From Typha latifolia (Eukaryota; Streptophyta; Magnoliopsida; Poales; Typhaceae): a DNA stretch of 64,000 nucleotides. Made by a program: the position numbers and the translations under genes. Every line of letters starts with the position of its first letter. Positions within the stretch are counted from its first letter, which is position 1. The notes beneath the pieces were generated by a model. That model searched no databases. It had not been told where the DNA came from and saw only the letters and a list, made by a program, of their open reading frames with translations. Of this stretch, positions 10,131 through 20,937 are shown in pieces. The DNA is taken from NCBI GenBank assembly GCA_019914945.1, contig CM034099.1:9437001-9501000 (forward strand), written 5' to 3'.

Positions 10131-12030
10131 GTCAACTACTATCACCGCTTTATCGAGGGATACTCAGCACTTGTTGCACTACTGATGAACTTTTTGAAGA
10201 GGAACAAACCCTAGTGTTGTACTAAGCAATGTACAGAGGTATTCACTTAGCTAAAGAAGGTTATAATTGAAGAATAGATGTTGCTACTTTCGAACCCATC
10301 TAAACCCTTCAAAGTACCTGTAACTGTCTCTGGCTTCACCATTGGTGGTGCTCTATTGCCGATGAGAGCCAATAATTTAATGATGAGTGCTGCTACACCG
10401 TTCAAGAAAAAGGAGATGATTATCTAGTGCATTATTTGCACAATTACTATCACTACATCTTGAGATCAAAATTCTTCATCCAAATGGATAATGTCAGGAT
10501 GATTTTAGAGCCAAAAAGAGTTGTCCCTAAAGCAAGCTCTACGATAGGACTTCCTCGTTGAATTTAATATGATCCTAGAATAAAATTCAGGAAAAGAAAA
10601 TCCAGTTGCAAATGCCTTCGGTTAGAAAGAAGAGTTGGCAAAAGTCTGCCAACTCTAAGGAGACCTATTAGGCAAATCGTGCCAGCATTAGTGAGGACCC
10701 TATAAGCAAAGGGCTACCTAAACTTTCAACAGAGGGGCAAAAGCAATAATTCTAGGTCATTGATAGGTTGATCTACACCAAGGGCCAGCTAGTGTTCATT
10801 TTTAAATGAGACAACTTATGAAGGGACTTGATGAAGGAGTGTTAGGACACCAGATGGGCTAAACACCCTAGTAAAAGAGAACCTTAGCACTACTAGGATT
10901 AGCCTATTTTTGGCCACGAATGCATAGCGACATTGAGAGTTACATGTGGGTATATCTTGTTTGCCACAAGATAAGGTAGAGCACAAGTGGCCAGTAGATC
11001 TTTTGGAGCCTCTGACAATGCCTAACTGCCTATGGGGGGAGATTCTCTATGGATTTTATCTTTATGCTGCCCTGACTTGGAGGCCAAGGTTCCATCATGG
11101 TGTTGGTGGACCAGTTCTCAAAATATAAAATTTTCATTGCTACATAATAGATTACATTATTGAAGAGACGACCCAACTCTTCATCACTAATGTTGTGAAA
11201 CTTTGGGGTTTCTTGAAAATATCGTAAGCAACAGGGATCCTAGATTTATGAGGAAGTTCTAGACCAAAGTGTTTAAAATATTTAGGACAAAGTTGTTATT
11301 TGTCATCAATCTTTATTTGTTGATCGATAGGCAAAGTGAGCAAATCAATACCTTACTAGAAGAGAACTTGTGGTATTATGTGAGTGTCAATAGTGAGATT
11401 GAGTTCATCAACTTGACATGACCCAATTCTACTACAACATACAACTTAGTAAAGCTTCACACCCCCAACCCATTTGAGATAATAATAGGGAAAAAAAATA
11501 TTTTCATGCTCCATACCACTACTGCTGCAAGACTGAATTGCAGCCTGGTGGTTATCCAGTTCATGTTTAAAATGAAAGAAAAAATTACTTTGTGAAGGCA
11601 TTCTTAGAGAAAGTCTCACGAATAATAAAGAAATGGGATGATGTTAAGCGAAGGCCTTTGGAGCTCAAAGTGGGTGGGTGCTTATGAAGTTCTAACTCTA
11701 GTAATTCAAACTATTCCATACGGTCCACAAAGGGCTCATTCACAATTACGATGGCTACTTCCTTGTGGTTAAACAAGTAGGCAAAATAGCCTACAAGTTA
11801 TACTTGATTCCTGACCTCAAAAGTCATCTAGTCTTCCACATTGGCTGCCTCAAACCGTTATATAAGGATATGAAAGACCCCAATAGAGGGGTGTCTCAGC
11901 ATGCCCTTGCAATGTTGACCGCCACCATTGATATAAAGGAAGAGAACATCCTCAACCTTCATATAGTGCACCACTGAAGAGTCTCAACAGTCACTATATA
12001 CTTGAAGTAATAGAAATATTTACTGTAAGA
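10130..12030 (+). pseudogene. G1 RNase H, integrase and chromodomain remnants
   Basis: RNase H remnants occupy about 10260-10640. Integrase follows from about 10750; a NIVSNRDPRF match near 11215-11250 marks the second catalytic Asp region. The integrase C-terminus is legible at 11765-11960, including SHLVFHIGCLKPLYKD, which fits the HPxFHVSxLKPY block. After it comes IVHH and chromodomain-like residues to about 12110. A chromodomain at the integrase C-terminus is the mark of chromoviruses. No intact frame is left. Confidence 0.65.
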
Positions 12031-12031
12031 G

Positions 12032-12271
12032 AAAACTAGTTGAGAGAAGACGAACATGCCGTGTAAATACAAGGACCTCGTCAAAATCTTTACCAAATGG
12101 TGCACCATCGGGACGTCTATGCAATAGATGGGAAAGAATGTGGCTTGGTGTAGTGGAAAGACTTACCATGAGATAAAACTAGCCAGGAGAAGACGGACAT
12201 GCTGTGCCAATACAAGGGCATCATCAAAACCCACTACTAGGATGTCTGTGCAATAGCTAGGGGAGAATGTG
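12032..12271 (+). repeat. Tandem duplication at the 3' end of G1
   Basis: Two diverged copies begin at about 12032 and 12175, 143 bp apart. Each starts AAAACTAG, contains a GAGAAGACGxACATGC segment and ends with GGGxxAGAATGTG. The second copy directly abuts the 3' LTR, so the purine tract before the LTR is itself duplicated. Confidence 0.75.
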
Positions 12272-12582
12272 ATGACTCAACCAATTTTTGATCAAAACCC
12301 AAGTGGCTAGGGTGCACCGAGTAAGATAAGTTTCCTTGGTGAACACTGAAGATTTTCTGTTCGACACTCCAAGTTTGTCGAAGAAGCCGTTGTTTATGTT
12401 GCCTCTTGCCTCTAAACTTATGTATAGTCTGTAGCATACTCAAGTCTTTTGTCTTGAAGTGTAGGGATAGATAGATTCTATTCAATCATCTATCTTTCTC
12501 TTCTCTTTTATTCATTATTGGGGAGAAAAGTTTGCAAACGTACAGACTTAAAAGCCTAAAGAAAAAGACTAAGTTCATGACA
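12270..12582 (+). repeat. 3' LTR of G1
   Basis: Starts TGATGACTC and ends TTCATGACA; 313 bp. It is the shorter of the two G1 LTRs. Confidence 0.75.
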
Positions 12583-12708
12583 TGTCATTGGTTTGGCCCA
12601 TATTTGCTTAGTTGATTATAAAATAGAATTATTTTGCAAATCGTTCATTAGAGAGTAGAGATCTTTGTCATTTGCACTTACGATTTATATCACTATCACT
12701 TTCGACAA

Positions 12709-12742
12709 GAGAGAGAGAGACAGAGACAGACAGAGAGAGAGA
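12709..12742. repeat. GA-rich microsatellite
   Basis: Interrupted GA/CAGA repeat on the plus strand. Confidence 0.85.
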
Positions 12743-13469
12743 TGGAGCAAGAGGTACACCTAGAAAATTCTCGTGCTAAAATATTCTCATCACGTAGATC
12801 AAAGAAGATTAGCAAAAGGATACTCTTAACCCCACCTCACTCGAATTAACAAATAGTACATGGCACTTCTCTTGAGAGAATATATACAAATATTAAATGC
12901 GTTTATGAGCATCCAATCATCCCCTACAAAGGAATAAAGATAGTGATAAAATCAAAGTTATTGGCTTGCCCACTTGGCCTTGGTCTTGGTCTTGGGCCCA
13001 AAGACAACAAAGTGTTCACCTCCACCTCTTGAAAAGGAGTGATAGGTTTTATACTGACAAAGAGAATCCATGTAGAGATGAGATGAAGCTTCAAAAGGAG
13101 AGCCCAATATTATAGAGAGAAAGAGAGAGAAGCATGCCCAACCTGCAAAGGTGGCCCCTCCTAAATTCTCTTTAAGGGGGAATTCTAGGGCATTGTGTTT
13201 CATCCTCTTGGCGTTTTGCCACATTCCTTAGTATCCTAAGCTTATTTGTCTCCTATGCCATTTATCTATCAACCTGCACTGCCTTACTTGTTGATTTGCA
13301 TGTTTGCAAATACCACAAGAACATCTCAATGTACAAACCCCCCCTCACCTCAAGTCTCAATCTCTATCACTTCCCACTTCATCTTTTTGTTCATCTTCTT
13401 GTCTTTTTTTGTGGCATACTCCTGCCTTTGTTGTGCTTCTCAAGGAAGCAGAGAACTGAGCTAGACTAC

Positions 13470-13497
13470 ATTCCTATCTCTCTCTCTCTCTCTCTCA
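13470..13497. repeat. (CT)n microsatellite
   Basis: About 13 CT units at the end of a pyrimidine-rich stretch. Confidence 0.9.
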
Positions 13498-15420
13498 TCC
13501 CCCCTTGGTCACTTTCCCATATTGTGCAGAGTACCATATAGAGAGGACATAAGTCGTGATAGCAACATTACTTTCCTTTTATCTCATTTGCTGTCCCTCC
13601 TTAGCAAGACAAATGACTTATTGCACACTGTTTTGCAACTAAAGCTGAGATATACCACCTAATAGTGTAACATAAAATGTACTAGTTTCCATAAGCTGCG
13701 CTTAAATTATCCTTTCCGTCGTATGTGCCTTCTATTATTTTCAAAAGTTAAAAAAAAGTAAAATAAAGACGTCTATGAGTTGATGAAATATACAGGTAAA
13801 GTAACTATAAAAAGATAAAGTAATGAAACTTTTGTATTCGTAGTGTCTTGTGAACTCCAAGTATATCAATTCCTTGGAAGAATCTTCATCACCATGAAAT
13901 CCTAGATTAATTATGGTAATCTTTGATGCATGCAAAACATTTGTATAAATTCAATTAAACTCATTTATATATGTATTTATGAATAGAGATGTTGAACAAG
14001 AAAAAAAAAAAGAGACAATCGTAAAGGAATTAATTTTGGAAAAATAGTTCAATTTAGCTTTTCAAAAGGATTGTCATAAAGTTCTTTTCTCTATCCATAT
14101 TTTTCTTTCCTTTCTCTTGAGTATATCCACAAGAACATAGAACTGAGCCAGACAAGGTGATGATAGCATGCTAGCTCAATTGTACTTGATCTTGCTACAG
14201 CTAGTTTAACTCGAAATTGGCCAAGATGTGGACTGATCAGACCACAAGATCCATCAAAGGGACCACAATGCTTGCATTTGATGCAGTCTATGATTCAATG
14301 GGCTGTCTTTTGATGGGCTTGAGTTGCCAAACACCAAAGATTGCATAGTCTGATCGTACTTTTATTATCTGATTCAATATTTTGATTGATCTGTCTTCTG
14401 ATTCATAATTTACAATTCTTTTTGCTATCCAATTGGACGCTTTCACGTGATATTTAAATATTTGAACATATTTACTAATATAAATAATTATGTTGAATTC
14501 TAGTGCTTTTACTATAAAAATAAATCTCTTTGGTTTGTAGTGATTTGCTCATTTGGATGAATAACATAAAGGGACGTGTTTTATTTATAGCTCACAAAAG
14601 AGCATATCATATGGATAGATCAGAAGTAACTGCACTTATCAAATGAAAGAAACAATATATTCTCTTTTATATTGTTAATTTAGCCAACGGTAGATGAAAA
14701 TTTGACTCTGGGTATTTTTTTTTTTCACAATAAAAGCAAGTACAAGAGTCAAATCCTATCATTGTTCTAAATGGAGAGAATGAAAGTGAAAATAAGAAAA
14801 GAGAAGTTGGATATATATTTGAAAAGAAACGGAAGAAAGAGAAAAGTTAGAATTTTTCTTTTTTTCTCTATATCTCTATACTTTCATAGAGAGAAAAGCT
14901 TTGTGTTCTCTTTCCTTCTCTTTCATTCTCTTCTGTTCTCTTATGAAATCTATCTAAATGTTTCTTTTCGTCTTAGTTTAACTCAGGCCTCTGTTTTAAT
15001 GCTATGTTAACTCATCAACTACTTTTAAACTGTTAGAATATTTTTATATTCTAACACTCTTTCTCCCTCACTTACATATTTAAGATATTTCTATAAACTC
15101 ATAAATAAATTAATTTAATTTAAATAATAAATATTTTCTTATATAAAAAGTCTGGCAAAATTTAAACTCAACCGGATACAAGTCGGTAAATTAGCATTCT
15201 CTCTAACAGATCACGGTGTAAAAACATAGATTTCTATTTGGAAATTTCTGTAATTCTTATGTTATTATTACTGTTATATATTGTGAAGAAGAAGGACATG
15301 CAAAGTAGGCTTATGAAAGCCTGCTCTAATACTCCACCAGCATGCCGGGTCGTGCTCTTTGTAGTATCATGCAGTGCAGTGCAGTGCAGTCTTTTAAAGG
15401 CACCCTCTATGATGTATATA

Positions 15421-15426
<6 letters not shown>

Positions 15427-15453
<27 letters not shown>
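15427..15453. repeat. (GA)n microsatellite
   Basis: About 13 GA units. Confidence 0.9.
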
Positions 15454-15457
<4 letters not shown>

Positions 15458-16667
15458 GAAGCATGAGGGAAGTGTGGATGTCCCCCCCCTAAGAGAATAC
15501 TACAAGGAGAGAAGGTCCTAAAAAGGTGGCAGAGTGCCACATAAACATATACATATCTACATGCAAGCATACCTTTCCTTTTCTTTCTGGGCTTTCTTTC
15601 CCAGATGCGTGCTTTTACCCATGCATTCATCGCTCTCACGCCTTTATTCTCACGTACGAATTAACCTCATGCATGTCCTTTTACTTCTCTACAGTACTCT
15701 CCCTGCATTTCCCAACTGTCCCTAGACACATATGTGGGGTTTATCTTCACTATGCATCATCATAATATAATTGCTCTCTTCTTCTTTTTTTTCTCTTTTT
15801 TGGTTTGATTGATCTAGACGTTGAGAAATTATTATTTTGTGAAATTTATCAAGAGTACACTATATTTTGTTTTCATATATTGTTATTAGCATCTTATCAT
15901 TTGAATAATTAATATTCAATACTAGTTATATATTTTCTTTTAATGCCTCACAAAACACTCTTAGGTTGATTCTCTTAACTGTCATTTATGATAGAAGCAA
16001 AATGACAGTAAAACACTTGACTAAGTTTTGTAAGATTAAAGTATAAATAAAAGAGGAATTAGATTTTAGTTTTCTATTATTTTCAAAAGTAACATAATAT
16101 TCTCTAGCCGTTCAAAGAAAATTGTAGGGCTCAAATGATAAAAATCTGTATGATAATGTATGAATGATAATAAATATAAAAATATATGGTATTTTACAAA
16201 AAGAAAATTCTTTATTTTTTATTTTGAACAAAACAAGTCAGTCATTCTCTCTTCCTTCTGACTTGTTTAGTTCCATATGAAATAATCAAAGGGTTGTTTC
16301 ATTATGCTAGACTAACTTACACATTTAAGCTAGATTTTGGATATCATAGTTTCCATTTCAATTGACTATTAATTATGTCTGGATTTAACTACTCATCAAC
16401 GAAGGTTTGAGTCATCCCCGCCTGGGGTTTATATTGTTGAAGGAAAGGTCTCAATTATCATGACAATGATCATCAATAGTTGTAATTATAATGATGCCAA
16501 TGTGATTATACTCAGATAGTACAGGAGGCTCATATTATATAAGTATTATCTGATTCGAATTTGCCTATTGTAGAATAATAAGCTGGTCGATAACTCTTGT
16601 ACTATAAATTATGAGACTGTGAATTAAGTTCATAGATATAATAGAGATGGATGACAAGGGACATTAA

Positions 16668-16670
<3 letters not shown>

Positions 16671-16698
<28 letters not shown>
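16671..16698. repeat. (TC)n microsatellite
   Basis: About 14 TC units. Confidence 0.9.
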
Positions 16699-16702
<4 letters not shown>

Positions 16703-17389
16703 TGTTATTCTTCTTAAGAGAGGCTGAGGAGGATAATTTCTTATAACTTTCATCTGCTATAGGAGAACAGAAATAATGGAAAATATGTCCTGTTGGTGGA
16801 GTCATGATAACTCATTAGCAATGGTGTGCTTTGATAAGTAGGCTCAAAGATTGGTCTTGGGCATGGTTGTCACAATATAAATTAGGGCTCTAGGAAAAAA
16901 ATTTATCAAGGCTCTTCTAAATTAGAGATTATAATTAAAATACTATTTTAATTATGAAAATATTGAGCTTTTTACACAATTGCTACTACAATCTTTTAAA
17001 ATATTATAATTGCCACTTTTAGCTCTTTCTTGTGAGGGGATAAAAGATAGTGGAGAGAGAGAGAAAACAGAGACTAATTAGATCAGTTCAACACATACTC
17101 AACTAGGATGCACTCCCATGTTATATAGGAGACTATCCTGAATAGATTGACAAGCTAATTTGGCTAGGATGCAATCAAAAGTAAATAATAAATTGGTTCG
17201 AACTAACCATATATGGACTCAAACTACTGCATTAAGTAAATGACTAATTTAAAATACAATAAATAAATAAGTCGACTCAAAAGACCCACTAAATCAGACT
17301 AGCTAGGACTTAGACTCGGCCTAGATTATAATAATCCATTATGCTTTTATCTTGTCCCCAATGTGAGAACTCCAAAAAACCAAGCCATG

Positions 17390-18500
17390 TAGTTCATCTC
17401 AACCATCCAGGTTGAATCAACTAGCTCCTTCATCAACATGATAGTAGCCGATTTTGCACACTTGTGCCCTTGGACAAACCTTTCATTGCAATAGTAGCAT
17501 AGGCAATTTGCTCGTCATTCCTTGAGTTGGGATGTTGTAAGACGTTGTGTATGAGGTTGCAGCTTTTTCTTAAAATGTCATAGGACAAGATTTGGCCGCG
17601 GGTGGTTAAGCCAGCTTATGCATATCTATCATGGTCACAGGTGTGGCCGCTAGTGTCCCAAGTAGTCCTCGCGTGTCTGTTTCATTATGCTAACTGGAAC
17701 CATTGGATAGCGACATCTTCCATATGGAAAAAGGCCAGCAATATCTTATGCTCCTTTAGTGTGCCTTGATACAAAAGAATTGTTTCACATGATAAATCTA
17801 ATTAAGGAGTCTGCAATGATGAGTTTTAGAAAATCCAGCTATGTAGTTCAACCTTAGATTGCTGGTCCACAAGGGTCCCCACATAAAAAGTATCCTTAGC
17901 CATAGTAGGCTTCTCCGCTACCTTCTAATAAGATTGCCTTTCATAGTGATTAGCCTACGGATTGTGTATAGGGTGGCACAAGTCTGCAGATCTGGTGTGT
18001 ACAACAATGACGTATATAGTATCTGTCTCGTTGGTAGAAGGGACATGTCTTCATGTTTGGACATCCAATCGTTGACCTAAATTTGTCTTCGTTCTTTATC
18101 TCGAGGAGGACGTTGATGTTCTCTTTAACGACTGATTTAAATTCAGTGAGAGAAGAGCATGACCATTAGTGTGTGAGATTTTTTTTGGGGCTGGAATTGA
18201 CAGTGTACCATCTTGTGTGTCCCTAATCTCAAATTTTGTCAGTAGACCGAGTGAATCCATAGTTGACTTTGACTAAATCAAATCGATGGTGCTTCTTCTT
18301 ATTGCCATGGACCGTGTATGGCTAAGGAATGTTGGCTTGGCACTAGCGTTACAATCCTATATTAGGAAGTAACCAATCTTAGGTAAAGTAAGGGCGATTG
18401 CAATAAAGTGCTCTCAACTAGGGCTTGTGTACAAGGGAGGGAGGTCAAGGAGGCTATGGTTACTCTCGTCATAGTTGGTCTTTGCCATGGGGATGGTGGT
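17390..18500 (-). pseudogene. Ty3/gypsy gag fragment
   Basis: On the minus strand, the gag core motif HMEDVAIQWFQ (near 17705) matches the HLEEIDVRWFQ segment of the G2 gag. A zinc-knuckle segment CYYCNERFVQGHKC (near 17465-17505) corresponds to the G2 segment at 22395-22440. Sequence toward 18500 has the composition of the gag N-terminal part. Frameshifts and stops break it, and no LTR, protease or pol is attached. It is a separate, truncated remnant of a related gypsy family in the opposite orientation. Confidence 0.65.
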
Positions 18501-19075
18501 GAGGCACATGAAGGTAGTATTTGATCAAGATTTATGGATTTATGTATTTTCTACCAATCGAACATATGATTCAAACTCGATCCAAGCAGGATCTGGTTCA
18601 AACTTTAATTAGGCCTGACTTTGAAATAGATATACTTGATATTTTCATACTTATGTGTAATGCACATGTACTCATTTCAGGATTAAAAACTATCCATATA
18701 AATAAAAAATACAAAGGTGCACTTATAGGAGTACTTTTTGAAAATATAATGAAAAAATTAGGATTAATAATGATATTTTTGGTGCTAAGTGAAACATTTC
18801 AAGGGTCGAAAGAGAAAAAGGCAGGGTTTAAGATATAATAACCATATTAGTCAGGGCTCCGAATATAAAAAAAAAAGAATCCCTCTAAAACAAAAGAAGC
18901 TTTCCACAATAAAGTTAGAAAGTAGGTGGTTATATGGTAAAAGAAACTAGAAGGATAAGAAAGTAAAAAAGCAGAGTGCCTCTTTCGCAGTTCCCAAAAG
19001 TCTGCAGGTTAAAAGACTGGTCAATAAAGATACCAATCAAAAAGAGAGCTAAGAAAGCATTTTAAGAAGTTTAAA

Positions 19076-19077
<2 letters not shown>

Positions 19078-19116
<39 letters not shown>
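19078..19116. repeat. (CT)n microsatellite
   Basis: About 19 CT units, ending about 8 bp before the MITE-like repeat. Confidence 0.95.
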
Positions 19117-19119
<3 letters not shown>

Positions 19120-19121
19120 AC

Positions 19122-19431
19122 AGTTAAAATTTATGTAAATTTATAAGTAACACCCTATTTTATAAATAATTATGATTTGTATATTATATATTTACTATTT
19201 ATAAATCGAGTCATATGATTTACGAAATATGTGTAAAAACTATCTTGGGTTAGATTTGAACTAACATTATGAGAATATTCTGTTAAGTAGAGATATTTTA
19301 TTTTTAAAATAACTAAAATATCTTTATCTCTAATATTATAGGCTCAATTTATAAATAATAAAATATATAGCTTAAATTATAATTTTATTAAAAGATTGAA
19401 AGTTATACGCAAATTTACATAAAATTTAGGG
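19122..19431. mobile_element. MITE-like inverted-repeat element, about 310 bp
   Basis: The left end contains TTATGTAAATTTATAAGTAA. The reverse complement of the right end contains TTATGTAAATTTGCGTATAA, so about 20-25 bp of imperfect terminal inverted repeat bracket AT-rich, non-coding DNA. No transposase and no clear target-site duplication are visible, so the class is unresolved. Confidence 0.45.
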
Positions 19432-20084
19432 CAGTCACCGGTGAAGATCGTACTTTGGGTACATTCCTAAGTTCTCTCACCTTTTCATTCGGTAAATAAC
19501 TGCACAAAATACTAACTACTTCCCCAATACCATATGCCATCATGGCCTGAAGCTTTTTTCCCCTCCACACCTTCACACCTTCACACAAAGTTAAAAGGCT
19601 TTGGAGTAATAAATGTGATTGCTTTTTTTTTTTTAAACCCAAAAAGAAGTGAGATTTCTTTCTTTTTTCCTCTTCTTTTAGGAGGGTTTATGGTTGCCAA
19701 ATCTATGTTGGAAGTGAGATGTATCCTAAGCAGAGGTGGAGCCTTTTATTAGTACACCTTTTTATTACTAAGTAACTCTTGTATTGAGATAAACGTTCAC
19801 TTTTAAGATAAGAATAAGTATATTTTAGTATAGGTCTCTTTATATCATATCGCGGATAATAAGTAAATAACTACTTAAACTTATTGTTTTATTTTTTAAA
19901 AAATATAATTTTAATCAACTATCATATCAATGACACACTCTTTTTCATCTTCCTCTTCTATCTTCTACCCTCATCTACTCATTATAAAAAGTAATTTTAA
20001 TTATTTATCAAACTATTATTTTAACTATATGTCATATTAAGTATAATTATTATATAGTATATTAAATAATAGAATAGTTTATAC

Positions 20085-20089
20085 TAATA
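20085..20089. other. Target-site duplication of G2, left copy (TAATA)
   Basis: The same five bases occur at 26200-26204 directly after the 3' LTR. A 5-bp duplication is standard for Ty3/gypsy integrase. Confidence 0.85.
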
Positions 20090-20903
20090 TGATACGACTT
20101 GGTCCATACCGGCTCCACTCATGACATTAGGTTTATTGGGATAAGTCTATTTATCTAGTTGATTTTTGTTTAAAGAAATAAAAAGTTTTTATCGGGGGTC
20201 GTTCGGACGCAAGGATCGCGTTCGAACAGGCCATGCAAACGCCTGCACGCGCTCACTAAAACAGAGAACGTGATTTGCACGTTCGAACGGCCTCAGGCCC
20301 ATTCGAATGCGATCATTCGAACACCTGCACACGTTCGCAACGACAAAGAACTATATTTCTACGTTCGAACGCGATCAAACGCATTCAAACGCACCGCGGC
20401 GAAAATTGTTGGTTTGTTAGGGTTTTAACTTACGTTGAGTCCCTAGGGGAGCCTCTATAAATATATGAAGGAAACCCTAATTGGTGTTTTATCTGATAAT
20501 TGAAATGACATTGTGCCTTTATCTCCTTCCTTCTTGCTCTAGTTATTGGTGCACTCTCCCACCTCCTTCCTTCCACCGCTCAAGTCCTTGGTCGGCTTCC
20601 TCTAATTCCTAACCTCTCTCTTCTACAATAACTTCTCCCCCTTTACTTCGAAGGAATTAACCTAGCACCTATCTAGTCATTGAAAGGCTAACAAGCTAGG
20701 ACTCATCCGACTTTCAGCCACTATTCAGCCACTATCTCAAGATGTAGCCGTCCAAACCCTATGATCTTGGATTCGTTGAAGGGTGACAACATATCAAAAC
20801 TTTAGTAAGATCCAATGGCTAGATTATCCACATCTTCCTTCGAAAGTCACATCCTAAAATCAGTCTAGAACCATTACAAATCATATCAAGCCGGTTCATA
20901 ACA
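20090..20903 (+). repeat. 5' LTR of G2 (814 bp)
   Basis: Begins TGATACGACTT and ends TTCATAACA. Between about 20205 and 20390 it has many copies of the palindrome-like GTTCGAAC/ATTCGAAT. It has a TATA box at 20456-20463 and a pyrimidine-rich stretch after it. Confidence 0.92.
20456..20463 (+). promoter_or_regulatory. TATA box of the G2 5' LTR
   Basis: CCTCTATAAATATATG is the only strong TATA in the LTR, about 450 bp before its end. This segment is missing from the 3' LTR. Confidence 0.65.
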
Positions 20904-20906
20904 AAC

Positions 20907-20918
20907 TGGTATCAGAGC
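20907..20918 (+). other. Primer-binding site of G2
   Basis: TGGTATCAGAGC begins three bases after the 5' LTR. It is the usual plant LTR-element site complementary to the 3' end of initiator tRNA-Met. Confidence 0.9.
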
Positions 20919-20937
20919 CAACGTTCCTTGGACTATC

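Larger units (their letters stand above)
6430..12582 (+). mobile_element. Ty3/gypsy chromovirus G1, old and heavily degraded
   Basis: Two related LTRs (about 6430-6870 and 12270-12582) bracket decayed gag, protease, reverse transcriptase, RNase H, integrase and chromodomain sequence in the Ty3/gypsy order, all on the plus strand. Every domain is interrupted by stops and frameshifts. The primer-binding site (TTATATTAGAACCA, about 6873) is a decayed form of the tRNA-Met-type TGGTATCAGAGC. A purine tract (TAGGGGAGAA) lies directly before the 3' LTR. I could not define a target-site duplication. LTR divergence is clearly greater than in G2, so this insertion is the older of the two. Confidence 0.85.
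12583..17380. other. Intergenic sequence without a supported gene
   Basis: Several GA/CT tracts are present. Composition is mixed between 12950 and 13560 and between 15230 and 15780, where pyrimidine-rich stretches resemble plant 5' untranslated leaders, but no exon chain or known domain follows on either strand. A small hairpin (AGTAGGCTT/AAGCCTGCT, 15304-15325), four TGCAG repeats (about 15370-15390) and a GTGGCA/TGCCAC inverted repeat (15526-15540) are visible. I cannot assign a function. Confidence 0.5.
18501..20084. other. Intergenic AT-rich sequence
   Basis: Contains a CT microsatellite and a MITE-like repeat. The 105-codon frame at 18521-18838 has the amino-acid bias of AT-rich non-coding DNA and no recognised domain. 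No supported gene. Confidence 0.5.

Noticed and set aside
12958..13560. Small secreted-peptide gene on either strand
   Set aside because: A hydrophobic stretch and a basic C-terminus are visible, but no known peptide motif, no conserved Cys pattern and no convincing start.
14773..14960. Inverted GA/CT-rich segments as a MITE
   Set aside because: Pairing is explained by low-complexity purine and pyrimidine stretches; no defined ends.
15230..15780. MicroRNA precursor around the TGCAG repeats and hairpins
   Set aside because: Stems are only 6-9 bp, with no long foldback and no match to a plant miRNA I know.
18521..18838. 105-codon open frame as a gene
   Set aside because: Ile/Leu/Lys-rich composition of AT-rich DNA, no domain, no splice or promoter context.
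20205..20395. tRNA B-box-like GTTCGAAC sites
   Set aside because: No A box, anticodon arm or cloverleaf; they are palindromic LTR repeats. No tRNA gene was found anywhere in the window.
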